From CAUZIB01 sp963578805 (GTDB lineage Bacteria > Acidobacteriota > Vicinamibacteria > Vicinamibacterales > UBA8438), in contig CAUZDY010000009.1 in NCBI GenBank assembly GCA_963578805.1, positions 1 through 64,000 of the forward strand: 64,000 nt of DNA, written 5' to 3'. Numbering within the stretch: position 1 is the stretch's first letter; every line of letters starts with the position of its first letter. Positions 51,475 through 60,720 of the stretch are shown piece by piece. The notes below the pieces were generated by a model that was not told the origin of the DNA, did no database searches, and saw only the letters and a program-made list of their open reading frames with translations. A program made the translations under genes and the position numbers.

Positions 51475-53322
51475 TCAGAGACCACTGGATCCGCGAGGGG
51501 ACACCGGCGTCGAAACTGAAGGAAGCTCCGGCGTGAAATCCTCCCCCGGATTGATGAACTGGTCACTCTCGAATCGATATTGCTTGTCGTACAGCTGCTT
51601 ATATCGGCCATCGACGGCCAGCAGCTGATCGTGGGTGCCCCGCTCGACAACTTGGCCGTGCTCAAGGACGAGAATTTGGTCGGCGCTCTGAATCGTAGAG
51701 AGCCGGTGAGCAATCACAAATGTCGTCCGCCCCCGGCGCAGCGAACGAAGGCCATCCTGAATCAGTGCCTCACTCTCGCTATCCAGGCTCGATGTCGCCT
51801 CGTCGAGGACGAGGATCTTGGGGCGGGCCAATACGGCGCGTGCGATCGCCACGCGCTGCCGCTGTCCCCCTGACAGCTTGACGCCGCGTTCCCCAACAAT
51901 GGTGTTATACCCATCCGGAAATTCCAAGATGAACTCTTCGCAGTGAGCAATGCGGCTTACCTCTCGAATCTCCTCAGTCGTTGCCCGTGGATTGGAAAAG
52001 CTCAGATTCGCAGCAATGGTGCCATCAAAAAGAAAATTGTCTTGCAGAACGACGCCCAGAAGCGACCGGTAATCCCTGAGTTGAATCGACTCGAGATCCT
52101 GTCCGTCCAGTGTCACCACGCCTAACTGTGGACGGTTGAACGCCATGATGAGACTGATGAGGGTACTCTTGCCCGAACCACTCGAACCGACAAGAGCGGT
52201 CGTGGTACCCGCCGGGGCGACTAGTGAGACATTGCGAAGGACCGGGACACCGGACTCGTACTCAAACGATACTTGATCGAGTCGAATCTCACCGTTGACA
52301 TTCGTCAGCGGCCGCCGCCGTTCATCCTCCTCATTCTCGGTCACCATGGACTTGATTTCGCGAATCCGGTCGAGGCCGGCGAAGGCTTCGGTGACCTGGG
52401 TTCCGATCGATGACATCTGAATCACCGGTGCGATCACAAGACCGGTGAAGAGGATGTATTGCACCAAAGCTCCAGTCGTCCACGTGCCTGCGATGAGCGC
52501 TTGCCCACCCAGAAGGATCATCAGTACCCCGATCCCACCCATGACGAGCGTCGAGACCGACGCGACCGCCGACACGCCGGTGACCGTCATGGCAACGTTT
52601 CGAAGCAGTCGATGCGCACCTTTAGCAAATACGAACTGCTCTCGCTTTTCGACCGCGTACGCCTTAACGATCCGAATTCCGCTCAGTGTCTCGGCGAGCC
52701 GACCGGTCACCCCGGCGTTGATCTTCCCGCGCTCACGGAAGATCGGGCGCAATCTCGAGAAAGCAACCGACAGGCCGGCGCCAAATGCCAGCAGGATGAC
52801 GAGCGTCACGGCGGTCAACTGCCAGTTGAGATAGAACAGCACGCCGAGCGCAACAGTCGCGGTGACGACGCCGCCCACCAACTGGGCCAGCCCGGTCCCC
52901 ACCAGGTTTCGAATGCCCTCGGCGTCCGTCATAATGCGCGAGATCAAAACCCCGGTCTGGGTCGAGTCAAAGTACCCGATTGGCAGCCTGGAGACGTGAG
53001 CCATCAGACTCTTTCGCATCTCCGTAATCGCCCGCTGGGCCGCAACACCGAGGACCTGTGACAGCGCGAAGCCAGTACCCGCCTGCACGACCGTCGCACC
53101 TAGCCCGACAGCAGCAAGCAGTGTCAACTGGTCTCCCCGGCCATTTGGGATTACGTCGTCGATGACGTACCTCGACATCGCCGGCAGAACCAACCCGGCA
53201 CCGCGACTCAAAAGCATCATGCCCAGCCCGAGCAGGAGCCGAAATCTGTGGCGCCACACGAGGGTACGGGCCTCCTGCCAAGCGCCGGCGGTCAGCCGTT
53301 TCTTCTTGTCTAGCGCAGTCAT
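51475..53322 (-). CDS. MsbA-type ABC exporter (membrane and ATPase fused)
   Basis: A 615-aa half-transporter that works as a homodimer. Six membrane segments lie in residues about 25-320. The ATPase follows with Walker A VGSSGSGKST, Q-loop VVLQDNFLFDG, signature KLSGGQRQRVAIARAV, Walker B ILVLDEATSSLD and the H-loop VIAHRLSTI. Layout suits lipid or drug export; MsbA-like lipid A flipping is possible because lpxB occurs in the window, but the two are not adjacent. Confidence 0.9.
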   Translation of the reverse strand: MTALDKKKRLTAGAWQEARTLVWRHRFRLLLGLGMMLLSRGAGLVLPAMSRYVIDDVIPNGRGDQLTLLAAVGLGATVVQAGTGFALSQVLGVAAQRAITEMRKSLMAHVSRLPIGYFDSTQTGVLISRIMTDAEGIRNLVGTGLAQLVGGVVTATVALGVLFYLNWQLTAVTLVILLAFGAGLSVAFSRLRPIFRERGKINAGVTGRLAETLSGIRIVKAYAVEKREQFVFAKGAHRLLRNVAMTVTGVSAVASVSTLVMGGIGVLMILLGGQALIAGTWTTGALVQYILFTGLVIAPVIQMSSIGTQVTEAFAGLDRIREIKSMVTENEEDERRRPLTNVNGEIRLDQVSFEYESGVPVLRNVSLVAPAGTTTALVGSSGSGKSTLISLIMAFNRPQLGVVTLDGQDLESIQLRDYRSLLGVVLQDNFLFDGTIAANLSFSNPRATTEEIREVSRIAHCEEFILEFPDGYNTIVGERGVKLSGGQRQRVAIARAVLARPKILVLDEATSSLDSESEALIQDGLRSLRRGRTTFVIAHRLSTIQSADQILVLEHGQVVERGTHDQLLAVDGRYKQLYDKQYRFESDQFINPGEDFTPELPSVSTPVSPRGSSGL

Positions 53323-53353
53323 AAGAAAACGTTCAGTTTAGTAGACTTTCGCC

Positions 53354-54448
53354 GTGGTTTCACGATCTCGCCGAATCATCCATATCGATATGGACGCATT
53401 CTATGCCTCGGTCGAGCAGCGCGAAGCGCCGAATCTCAAGGGGCGACCGGTCGTGGTGGGGGGACGACCTGAGGGCCGTGGGGTTGTCGCGGCGGCGAGC
53501 TACGAGGCGCGTGCATTCGGCATCCACTCTGCGATGTCGATGGCCAAGGCGATGCGACTCTGTCCGGAGTTAAAAATCGTCCGGCCAGACTTTAAGAAAT
53601 ACCGATCTATCTCGCAGCAAGTCTTCGCGATGTTCCGGGCCGTCACCCGACTCGTAGAACCGCTTTCGTTGGACGAGGCGTATCTCGACGTGACGGAGAA
53701 CGCCTGGGATGAGCCTCTGGCGACCCCGGTCGCCAGACGACTGAAGCAGCAAATTGCCAACGAGACCGGTCTGACCGCATCGGCCGGTGTCGCACCCAAT
53801 AAGTTCTTGGCAAAGGTCGCATCGGGGTGGAGGAAACCCGACGGGCTGACCGTCGTGCCACACGAGAAGGTCGAGGCGTTTCTCCACGAATTGCCGGTCA
53901 GTGCACTCTGGGGTGTGGGTCCCGTGACCGAACGCAAACTAAGAGCACGCGGAATCGAACGGGTCGTGGACATCCGAGCCACGGATGACAATGTACTGCA
54001 CCAGCTGGTTGGTAAGCAGGCGGACTGGCTGAAAGACCTCTCCTTCGGCCAGGACGATCGTCCGGTAACCCCGAATCGTCCAGCTAAGTCATCAGGGTCC
54101 GAACGCACCTATCCGGAAGACTTGACCGACCTCGACACGATCCGCGATGAGCTCGACCGGATGACCCGACAGGCAGCGAGCAGACTCGAGCGAAGTGCGC
54201 TTTTTTCCCGCACGGTCACGGTTAAGATGCGCTATTCGGACTTCACCACGATCACCCGAAGCACTACGAGTGCAGCGCCAACCCGGGATCCCGAACTGCT
54301 AGTCGAGCGAACCTCGGCACTCCTCGAGAAGACCGAGGCTGGCAGCAGACCGGTACGGCTACTGGGAGTCAGCGTCGGCAACCTAACAGCGACCGAACGG
54401 AGGGATTATCTTTACAATCTTGAGGAACCACGATTGTGGGACGAGTAG
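53354..54448 (+). CDS. dinB: DNA polymerase IV (Y family)
   Basis: A 364-aa translesion polymerase. Catalytic motifs: RIIHIDMDAFYASVEQRE with the first Asp, SLDEAYLDVT with Asp-Glu, and ASAGVAPNKFLAKVASGWRKP in the palm. HhH-type ALWGVGPVTERKLRARGIE and a little-finger domain follow. The start is GTG at 53354, divergent from the ABC exporter by 31 bases. No clear LexA box was found in that short gap. Confidence 0.93.
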   Translation: MVSRSRRIIHIDMDAFYASVEQREAPNLKGRPVVVGGRPEGRGVVAAASYEARAFGIHSAMSMAKAMRLCPELKIVRPDFKKYRSISQQVFAMFRAVTRLVEPLSLDEAYLDVTENAWDEPLATPVARRLKQQIANETGLTASAGVAPNKFLAKVASGWRKPDGLTVVPHEKVEAFLHELPVSALWGVGPVTERKLRARGIERVVDIRATDDNVLHQLVGKQADWLKDLSFGQDDRPVTPNRPAKSSGSERTYPEDLTDLDTIRDELDRMTRQAASRLERSALFSRTVTVKMRYSDFTTITRSTTSAAPTRDPELLVERTSALLEKTEAGSRPVRLLGVSVGNLTATERRDYLYNLEEPRLWDE

Positions 54449-54467
54449 GAGTACTCTTGAATAGCCC

Positions 54468-55541
54468 ATGGCCCCACCCCCCGATCGATTAGCTCGGCTC
54501 GGATGGAACCAGCACTTTGCTGACGCCTTCCATGAGCTGCGGGACACCGATGTGGTGCCCGCGCGGGTCAGTGTGGAGCACAATCATCTTTTTCGCGTTT
54601 ATACCTCGTCGGCGGAGATACTGGCGAGCGCTGCCGGACGACTCAAGCACATCGCCGACGCCCCGTCAGCACTACCGGCCGTCGGAGACTGGGTGAGTAT
54701 TCGCCCCACGTTGGACGGACCGGCCCAAATCCTGGCGATCCTCCCACGGACAACCTGTTTTTCTCGCAAGGCCGCGGGTGATGTTACCAAGCGCCAGGTT
54801 GTGGCCGCGAACATCGATACCGTGTTCCTGGTCTCCGGTCTGGATGGCGATTTCAATTCTCGGCGGATCCAGCGATATCTAGTGGCGGTATCAGACAGCG
54901 GTGCCGTGCCCGTTATCGTCCTCAATAAAAGCGACCTAGCCGAAGACGTCAAGGCCACCACAACGAGGCTTCGTGAGATCGCGACTGACGTACCGATCCA
55001 TGTGACGAGCTGCGAGGACGGCCGCGGAATCGACAGACTGGTACGGTACCTCACCGTCGGCCATACAATTGCATTTCTCGGATCATCAGGAGTCGGTAAA
55101 TCGACATTGATCAACCGGCTGCTGGGGTACGACCGCCAGCGCACACAAACGGTGCGCCCACAGGACCAGCGTGGACGCCACACGACGGTGCATCGCGAGC
55201 TGCTACTGCATCCAAAGAGCGGCGTCATCATCGACACACCCGGCATGCGCGAGCTGCGTCTGTGGGACAGCAGTGGAGGTCTCGAAACGACGTTCTACGA
55301 TATCGAGGCCCTCGTGGAAAGTTGCCGATTTCGCGACTGCCAGCACCGAACCGAACCCGGTTGTGCCGTTCAGCAGGCGGTGACGAACGGAAAAATCTCT
55401 TCCGGACGATTGGCGTATTACCATCAGCTGCAGGACGAGCGGACGGCATTAGGGAAACGACGCGACGAACTGGCTCAGCTCAAGGATAAACGACCACAGA
55501 AGAGAACAAATCGAGTGTCTCATCGTAAGCCAAAACGATAG
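54468..55541 (+). CDS. rsgA: Ribosome small subunit-dependent GTPase A
   Basis: A 357-aa circularly permuted GTPase that helps 30S maturation. Order of motifs is permuted: G4 VLNKSDLAED, then G1 FLGSSGVGKSTLINRL, then G3 DTPGMRELRLWD. The N-terminal OB-fold precedes (VGDWVSIRPTLDG). The C-terminal zinc motif is CRFRDCQHRTEPGCAV (Cys-His-Cys set). All features of RsgA/YjeQ are present. It follows dinB by 20 bases. Confidence 0.95.
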   Translation: MAPPPDRLARLGWNQHFADAFHELRDTDVVPARVSVEHNHLFRVYTSSAEILASAAGRLKHIADAPSALPAVGDWVSIRPTLDGPAQILAILPRTTCFSRKAAGDVTKRQVVAANIDTVFLVSGLDGDFNSRRIQRYLVAVSDSGAVPVIVLNKSDLAEDVKATTTRLREIATDVPIHVTSCEDGRGIDRLVRYLTVGHTIAFLGSSGVGKSTLINRLLGYDRQRTQTVRPQDQRGRHTTVHRELLLHPKSGVIIDTPGMRELRLWDSSGGLETTFYDIEALVESCRFRDCQHRTEPGCAVQQAVTNGKISSGRLAYYHQLQDERTALGKRRDELAQLKDKRPQKRTNRVSHRKPKR

Positions 55542-55551
55542 ACGGTCTCTC

Positions 55552-56817
55552 ATGCAACACACGCAACCGCCCCATCTCGCAATCGGGCTTGCCTGCCTTC
55601 TGGTCCTCGGCGCGTTGGTGGGTGCTCAGGACAGTACCACCACTATCCGAGCTGGCCTACTGATCGACGCAACTGGCGCGACCAGACGCAACGCCAGAAT
55701 CTTTATCGAGGGCGGCACGATCACGCGAATTGACGGACTCCGCGGTGCCGTTACTTACGACCTCTCGAACCTCGTGGTGATGCCGGGTTGGATCGATACC
55801 CACGTGCATCTTGCCTCACATTTCGACGGTGACGAAAAAATCCATCGGAGTGAGACCAAGGAATCCCAGGGGCAGGCAATGCTCTATGCCGTTGCTAACG
55901 CGTACCAGACATTGATGGGAGGCTTCACGACCGTTCAGAGCCTCGGAAGCCCAGTGGACACAGACCTCCGGAGGTGGATCGCCCGTGGCGATCTGCCCGG
56001 TCCCCGCGTGTTGACTTCGATCCGTCCCGTGACAGCGGAGACCGGTGATGTCACCGCAATTCGCCAGTTCGTTCAGGAGCTCGCAACAGATGGTGCCGAT
56101 GTGGTTAAGGTTGTCGCGTCGGCGAGCATTAGAGACGGCGGCGAGCGGACGATGAACGACTCGCAGATCCAGGCGGCGTGCGGAGAAGCGACGTCCCTTG
56201 GGCTCCGGACGGCGGTCCAGGCCTACGATACCGAGGTGCTCCGAACAGCGATTCTGGCTGGCTGTACGTCGATCGAGAATGCAAGCCAGTATGACGACGA
56301 AGTCCTCGAGTTGGCGGCCGAGCACGGGACGTACCTCAGCCCGAAGATCGCTCTCGTGTATCAGAACTACTTTGACAACCGGGACCGATTCCTCGGGATC
56401 GGTAACTACACCTCAGTTGCGTTCGCACGGATGGAGGAGGCCCGCAGGGCCGGGATCGACACATTCATTCGCATGCTCGCCAATCCATCTGTCAGGGTCG
56501 TCCTCGGTACCGACGCCATCGCCGGTGCACATGGCCGAAATGTAGAGGAACTGATCGCACGAGTCGAAGACGGACGCCAGGACGAAATGGCTGCGATCCT
56601 GTCGGCGACATCTGTGGCCGCCGAATCTCTAGGACTTGGCGACACGGTCGGAACGATCGCGGTGGGGTTCGGGGCTGACCTCGTGGCGGTCGGCGGCAAC
56701 CCGCTCGACAACATCGAACATGTTCGGAACGTGCGGTTTGTGATGAAGGGCGGACAAGTCTATCGGAACAACGTCCGACCCGTCGCTCCGTCGGCTCCAG
56801 CGCGCCGACGACGCTAG
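55552..56817 (+). CDS. Amidohydrolase-family protein with altered metal site
   Basis: A 421-aa exported protein (signal LAIGLACLLVLGALVGAQD). It follows the imidazolonepropionase-like group: DTHVHLASHF with the HxH pair, ADVVKVVASASI with Lys, LGTDAIAGAHG with Asp, and the C-terminal GFGADLVAVGGNPLDNI. But the two middle ligands differ. The usual AHAHG strand here reads TAVQAYDTEV, and the usual IEHG reads SIENAS, so His is replaced by Gln/Tyr and by Asn. Metal binding may be mononuclear or lost. Confidence 0.8.
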   Translation: MQHTQPPHLAIGLACLLVLGALVGAQDSTTTIRAGLLIDATGATRRNARIFIEGGTITRIDGLRGAVTYDLSNLVVMPGWIDTHVHLASHFDGDEKIHRSETKESQGQAMLYAVANAYQTLMGGFTTVQSLGSPVDTDLRRWIARGDLPGPRVLTSIRPVTAETGDVTAIRQFVQELATDGADVVKVVASASIRDGGERTMNDSQIQAACGEATSLGLRTAVQAYDTEVLRTAILAGCTSIENASQYDDEVLELAAEHGTYLSPKIALVYQNYFDNRDRFLGIGNYTSVAFARMEEARRAGIDTFIRMLANPSVRVVLGTDAIAGAHGRNVEELIARVEDGRQDEMAAILSATSVAAESLGLGDTVGTIAVGFGADLVAVGGNPLDNIEHVRNVRFVMKGGQVYRNNVRPVAPSAPARRRR

Positions 56818-56851
56818 TATTGTTTTCCTCTAGCCCCACAGTTCACGTGGA

Positions 56852-57421
56852 CTAGTGCACGTGTTCACCACCCATTTGCAGCAGCGATGGGTCAGCACCA
56901 AGACGCCGTATGGTCGTCTCCCACATCTTGTCCGGCCGAATGCTAAAGATGATTTCCGGGTCGGTTTCGGCTGTCAGCCAGACCGATGACAAAAGTTCTG
57001 CATCGAGTTGTCCCGCGCTCCAACCGGCGCAGCCGGTGAGCAGACGCGTTCGCGGTGGCGGAGGGGCGACCAGTAGTCGGCGGAGCAAATCCTGAGACGT
57101 CGATAAGAAGACCCCCTCGCTGACTTGGACCGACTCTGTATCAAGGGGTTTGGTTCCCGTGAGGATCCATCCACGCTCCGGCTCGACCGGACCGCCGATC
57201 CAGAGCTCCAGCCCATTGTTCATCTCGACCGGTGGTGCCAATCGGACAACCGACGCGGCAGATGTCTCGGTTGGACGATTCAGAACGAGGCCGAACGCAC
57301 CATCCACACCATGCTCGCACAGCAGGATCACGGTCTGATGAAAGTTGGGGTCAGTCATTTGCGGCATCGATACAAGTAGGGCGGACGGAACACCTCCGAA
57401 CGCTGGTGACTCGTTGCTCAT
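56852..57421 (-). CDS. YqgE/AlgH family protein
   Basis: A 189-aa DUF179 protein. Family marks are ALLVSMPQMTDPNFHQTVILL, EHGVDGAFGLVLNRPT, WIGGPVEPERGWIL and LTGCAGWSAGQLDAEL. AlgH relatives are linked to gene regulation, but the biochemical role is not settled. It lies downstream of queG on the same strand with 36 bases between. Confidence 0.9.
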   Translation of the reverse strand: MSNESPAFGGVPSALLVSMPQMTDPNFHQTVILLCEHGVDGAFGLVLNRPTETSAASVVRLAPPVEMNNGLELWIGGPVEPERGWILTGTKPLDTESVQVSEGVFLSTSQDLLRRLLVAPPPPRTRLLTGCAGWSAGQLDAELLSSVWLTAETDPEIIFSIRPDKMWETTIRRLGADPSLLQMGGEHVH

Positions 57422-57457
57422 AGGTCGCTCGGCTCCCGAGAAACTATCATCACCCTA

Positions 57458-58504
57458 TCATGACCGCTTCGACACGCGGTTCCGCGCCCACTGGACATGG
57501 GAATCAACGAGAGGGTTCCTTTTCGACTCGTCAGCTACTGGCTCCGCCAGTGCCTTCACGGCCTCATCCGATCCAGCGTTACCCAGGGCCACCGCGATAT
57601 TTCGTCGCAGACGCAGAAGCCCGGTGTGCGACAGAGCGCTATGCGACACTATCGGTCCGAGCACCTCGTCCGGTTGTTGCCACAGGTCCGTCAATCGCGG
57701 TCGGTCGAACACCGCCTGGGGCTGCCAGCAATCGTCGCTGGACTGCGTGGCGTCGGCGTTCCACGGACAGACATCCTGGCAAACGTCACAACCGTAGACA
57801 TGTGAACCTACACCGATCCGAGAGGACTCCGGCACGGCGTCCTTAAGCTCAATCGTGATATATGAGATACACCGCGTCGCATCTAAGACCCACGGCTCAA
57901 CGAAGGCATCGGTCGGACAGGCTTCGAGACAGAGGGTGCACGTCCCACATTGGTCCAGCGCCGGCGCGTCGGTCTCCAGTGGCAAGCTACAAATGATCTC
58001 TGAGAGAAAAAGCCACGAGCCAAGGTCGGGGTTAATCACGCAGGTGTTCTTACCGATCCACCCGAGACCGGCGTACTGAGCATAGACACGCTCCTGAACC
58101 GGACCGGTGTCGACATACGTCTTGGCCTCGAATGTCTCAGGGCTGGCATCCTGCATCCACTCGAGCAGCGTGCGGGTCCGTTGCCCCACGATATCGTGGT
58201 AATCAGCACCCCACGCGTACCGGGCGATGCCGGCCTCGTCCGGATCGGCGCGCTCGGTCGAGTACGGCTGCTGGGTGTTGTAGACCGTTCCCAGCGCGAC
58301 CACGGTTCGGGCCGATGGCAGCAATTGTCTGACATCGGCACGGCGTGACGCCGTACGCGACATATACTCCATCTCGCCGGCATAACCGTTGTCGAGCCAA
58401 GTTCTAAGAAATTCGAGTTCGGCGAACCCCGCCGCCGGCGCGACACCGCACAGGTCGAACCCAAGGGACCTGGCCTTTATCTTGATCTCGTCTGCAGTCA
58501 GCAT
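57458..58504 (-). CDS. queG: Epoxyqueuosine reductase
   Basis: A 348-aa cobalamin- and iron-sulfur-dependent enzyme that makes queuosine in tRNA. The ATG at 58504 is preferred to a TTG at 58516. The two 4Fe-4S ligand sets are CGTCTLCLEACPTDAF and YGCDVCQDVCPWN. The substrate domain has GMEYM-like EMEYMSRTASRRAD, ARYAWGADYHDIV and KTYVDTGPVQER. HEAT-like C-terminal repeats end the protein. Length is standard. Confidence 0.94.
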   Translation of the reverse strand: MLTADEIKIKARSLGFDLCGVAPAAGFAELEFLRTWLDNGYAGEMEYMSRTASRRADVRQLLPSARTVVALGTVYNTQQPYSTERADPDEAGIARYAWGADYHDIVGQRTRTLLEWMQDASPETFEAKTYVDTGPVQERVYAQYAGLGWIGKNTCVINPDLGSWLFLSEIICSLPLETDAPALDQCGTCTLCLEACPTDAFVEPWVLDATRCISYITIELKDAVPESSRIGVGSHVYGCDVCQDVCPWNADATQSSDDCWQPQAVFDRPRLTDLWQQPDEVLGPIVSHSALSHTGLLRLRRNIAVALGNAGSDEAVKALAEPVADESKRNPLVDSHVQWARNRVSKRS

Positions 58505-58585
58505 CAGAAGCGACAACGGGCAAGTCGACGGTTTCCAGATTCAGTCGTGGAGTATACTGCGGCGGCTCGCACGAAGGAGGCACGG

Positions 58586-58993
58586 ATGCGCTCTCGCTTG
58601 ATCGTTGGACTCGTGATGCTCCTCGGCGGGAGTATCGCGACATCACCCTGGCATCGCACCAGCTCGGTGAGCGCCAGCATTCTGGTAGCGCAGGACAACC
58701 CAATTCCCATGTCAGAAGAATCGATCACGGCGGGCCGCACCGTATACGTCAGGTTTTGTGCCTCCTGCCACGGCACGCGAGGGCTTGGCGATGGTGCTGC
58801 AGCGATTTCGGATACGAAACCGGCCAACCTCGTCGACGACGAGTGGGTGCACGGCAGCACGGACACAGAGATCTTTAAGACGATTGCTGAGGGTGTTCCA
58901 CCAGAGTACGCGATGGAAGAGTGGTTGGGACGCGTGTCGGAAGAGGACATCTGGAACGTCATCAACTACCTCCGAAGGCTTGCCGCAGACTAG
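58586..58993 (+). CDS. Small exported c-type cytochrome
   Basis: A 135-aa monohaem cytochrome. The ATG at 58586 follows AAGGAGG. A signal peptide (LIVGLVMLLGGSIATS) precedes the class I cytochrome fold with CASCHGTRGLGDG as haem site and a Met ligand probably in PPEYAMEEW. YVRFCASCH is typical of cytochrome c oxidase or dehydrogenase partners. Divergent from queG by 81 bases. It may carry electrons for one of the periplasmic dehydrogenases; nothing adjacent fixes this. Confidence 0.88.
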   Translation: MRSRLIVGLVMLLGGSIATSPWHRTSSVSASILVAQDNPIPMSEESITAGRTVYVRFCASCHGTRGLGDGAAAISDTKPANLVDDEWVHGSTDTEIFKTIAEGVPPEYAMEEWLGRVSEEDIWNVINYLRRLAAD

Positions 58994-59039
58994 AACAGTC
59001 GCACGAAACTCAACAGCCAGTCGTGGAGCGCTCGCCGAA

Positions 59040-59363
59040 GCACCTTCGACCCGTCACCAGATTCACGGCCGGACCCGCCAGCGCGACCCAGAGCTCTTAA
59101 CGAGGCACATCGAGCATCCGCTTGAGACGAACCAGCCCTCCGATCGAGATCAACGTGACATCTCGGGTCTTGACGCCGAACTGCCTGGCGATGAGCGCGT
59201 GACCAAACTCGTGCAGGATAATCGTGACGAAGATCGCGAGGACGAACAGCACGCTTGACACTGCGGCGGCGATTCCACGGCCTGCCGCCAGACCAATCAC
59301 GAGAAGGAAAAGAATCAGGGCAGCGAACGTCCCGTGGATGTTGATCGGGAATCCCGTCGCCGG
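59040..59363 (-). pseudogene. Broken M50 (site-2 type) membrane protease
   Basis: An N-terminal piece of a Spo4FB/S2P-type protease. Seen: FPINIHGTFAALILFLLVIG helix, then FVTIILHEFGHALIARQFG with the HExxH zinc site, and TLISIGGLVRLKRM. A TAA at 59097-59099 interrupts between DVPR and ELWVALAGPAVNLV, the usual next block, where Gln (CAA) is expected. The frame also lacks a good start beyond a TGA at 59364-59366 and the second half is lost. Confidence 0.7.
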
Positions 59364-59383
59364 TCACGATAGGCGTGACCAGC

Positions 59384-60547
59384 TCATGACACCCTTCCGT
59401 TCCCCACCGTCCGAGCGACCGAAAATATGGCTTGAGCAGCCCGCTGACTCGCGCCAGCACTCCCCAGACGCTCCCTAACCTTGGCCAGGGCGACACGTGC
59501 CTGTTCGGCCCGTTCTGGATCACGCAGTAAGGTTAGAACGGCATCGGCCACTGCATCTGGCGTCAAGTCATCCTGGATCAACTCGGGCGCAACGGTCTCC
59601 CCAGCGATCAGATTAACCATACCGACCGTATCCACATGAGCGAACCGCCTGACCAATCGATAGGTCAGGGGCGATAGTCTGTAGACGATGACCATTGGGC
59701 GGCCGTGAAGCGCGGTCTGCACCGTCGCCGTGCCCGAAGCGGTAACGACAACATCAGAGGAAGCAACTACATCGTCGGTCTGTCCCTCGACAATCACCAG
59801 AGGCCGTCCACCGGTGCCTTCTTGTCCCGTATTCGCAGGGAAGAACAGCTCGTCATCGAGCCCAGGAGCTCGCGCGACCACAAACTGCACCTGCGGCATG
59901 ATACGTCCAATGAGCGACGTCGCACCGACAAGCACTCGCAGAATCGACCGTACTTCATTAGGTCGGCTACCCGGAAGAAGAGCCACGGTGGGGGCGGTTG
60001 GGTCAAGCCCCTGGTGTGTGAGAAATTCCTCCCGGGAACGCACCGTGTCTGTGAGATCCACCAGCGGGTGACCCACGAACTCGACCGGAATCCCAGCCTC
60101 GCGATAAATGGCTTCTTCGAACGGAAAGATCACCAACGCTCGGGTCGCGAACTTCTTGATCGTCTGGAGACGGCTTCGTCGCCACGCCCATACCTGCGGA
60201 CAGACGTAGTAGACAACCGGAATGCCCATCCGGTGCATGGCTGTCGCGAGGCGAAAATTGATCTCAGGAAAGTCAATCGGGACGAACACGTCAGGGCGGT
60301 CACGACGAGCCAACGCCACCAGTCGGCGATATGTGGCCAGTGACCGGGGGAGCACCGACAGCGCCTCCGATAACCCCGTGACCGTGAGACCTCCGAAGTC
60401 ATCGACAACGTCGGCACCCGCCTTTCGCATCCGAGCGCCTCCGAGGCCGAACACGCGCGTGGAGGCATCCAACGCGTGTAGCGCGCGGGTCAGCGCCCCC
60501 GCGTACAAGTCGCCGGATGGTTCGCCACACGAAAGCAGGATATTCAA
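59384..60547 (-). CDS. lpxB: Lipid-A-disaccharide synthase
   Basis: A 387-aa glycosyltransferase that joins UDP-diacylglucosamine and lipid X to form the lipid A disaccharide. Motifs: ILLSCGEPSGDLYAGAL, PIDFPEINFRLA, YYVCPQVWAWRRSR, VALLPGSRPNEV and ASGTATVQTALHGRPMVIVY. The start is a TTG at 60547, with no ATG close by and no strong ribosome site, so the exact start is uncertain. Presence of lpxB shows an LPS-bearing outer membrane. Confidence 0.92.
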   Translation of the reverse strand: MNILLSCGEPSGDLYAGALTRALHALDASTRVFGLGGARMRKAGADVVDDFGGLTVTGLSEALSVLPRSLATYRRLVALARRDRPDVFVPIDFPEINFRLATAMHRMGIPVVYYVCPQVWAWRRSRLQTIKKFATRALVIFPFEEAIYREAGIPVEFVGHPLVDLTDTVRSREEFLTHQGLDPTAPTVALLPGSRPNEVRSILRVLVGATSLIGRIMPQVQFVVARAPGLDDELFFPANTGQEGTGGRPLVIVEGQTDDVVASSDVVVTASGTATVQTALHGRPMVIVYRLSPLTYRLVRRFAHVDTVGMVNLIAGETVAPELIQDDLTPDAVADAVLTLLRDPERAEQARVALAKVRERLGSAGASQRAAQAIFSVARTVGNGRVS

Positions 60548-60720
60548 GAGGGTGCCTGAATCGATCGGTTTCTGGCGTCAGATATCAATCGGTCGACGTC
60601 AAGAAGTCTGAGCTGGTAGAGGCGCACCACTGGTGGGGTGTTCTCAGCACGACGGAGGCGGACACCATTCTTCGACACGCTCAAGACGGGTTCTCTCGCC
60701 GGAAGCCTGTAACCTTACGT

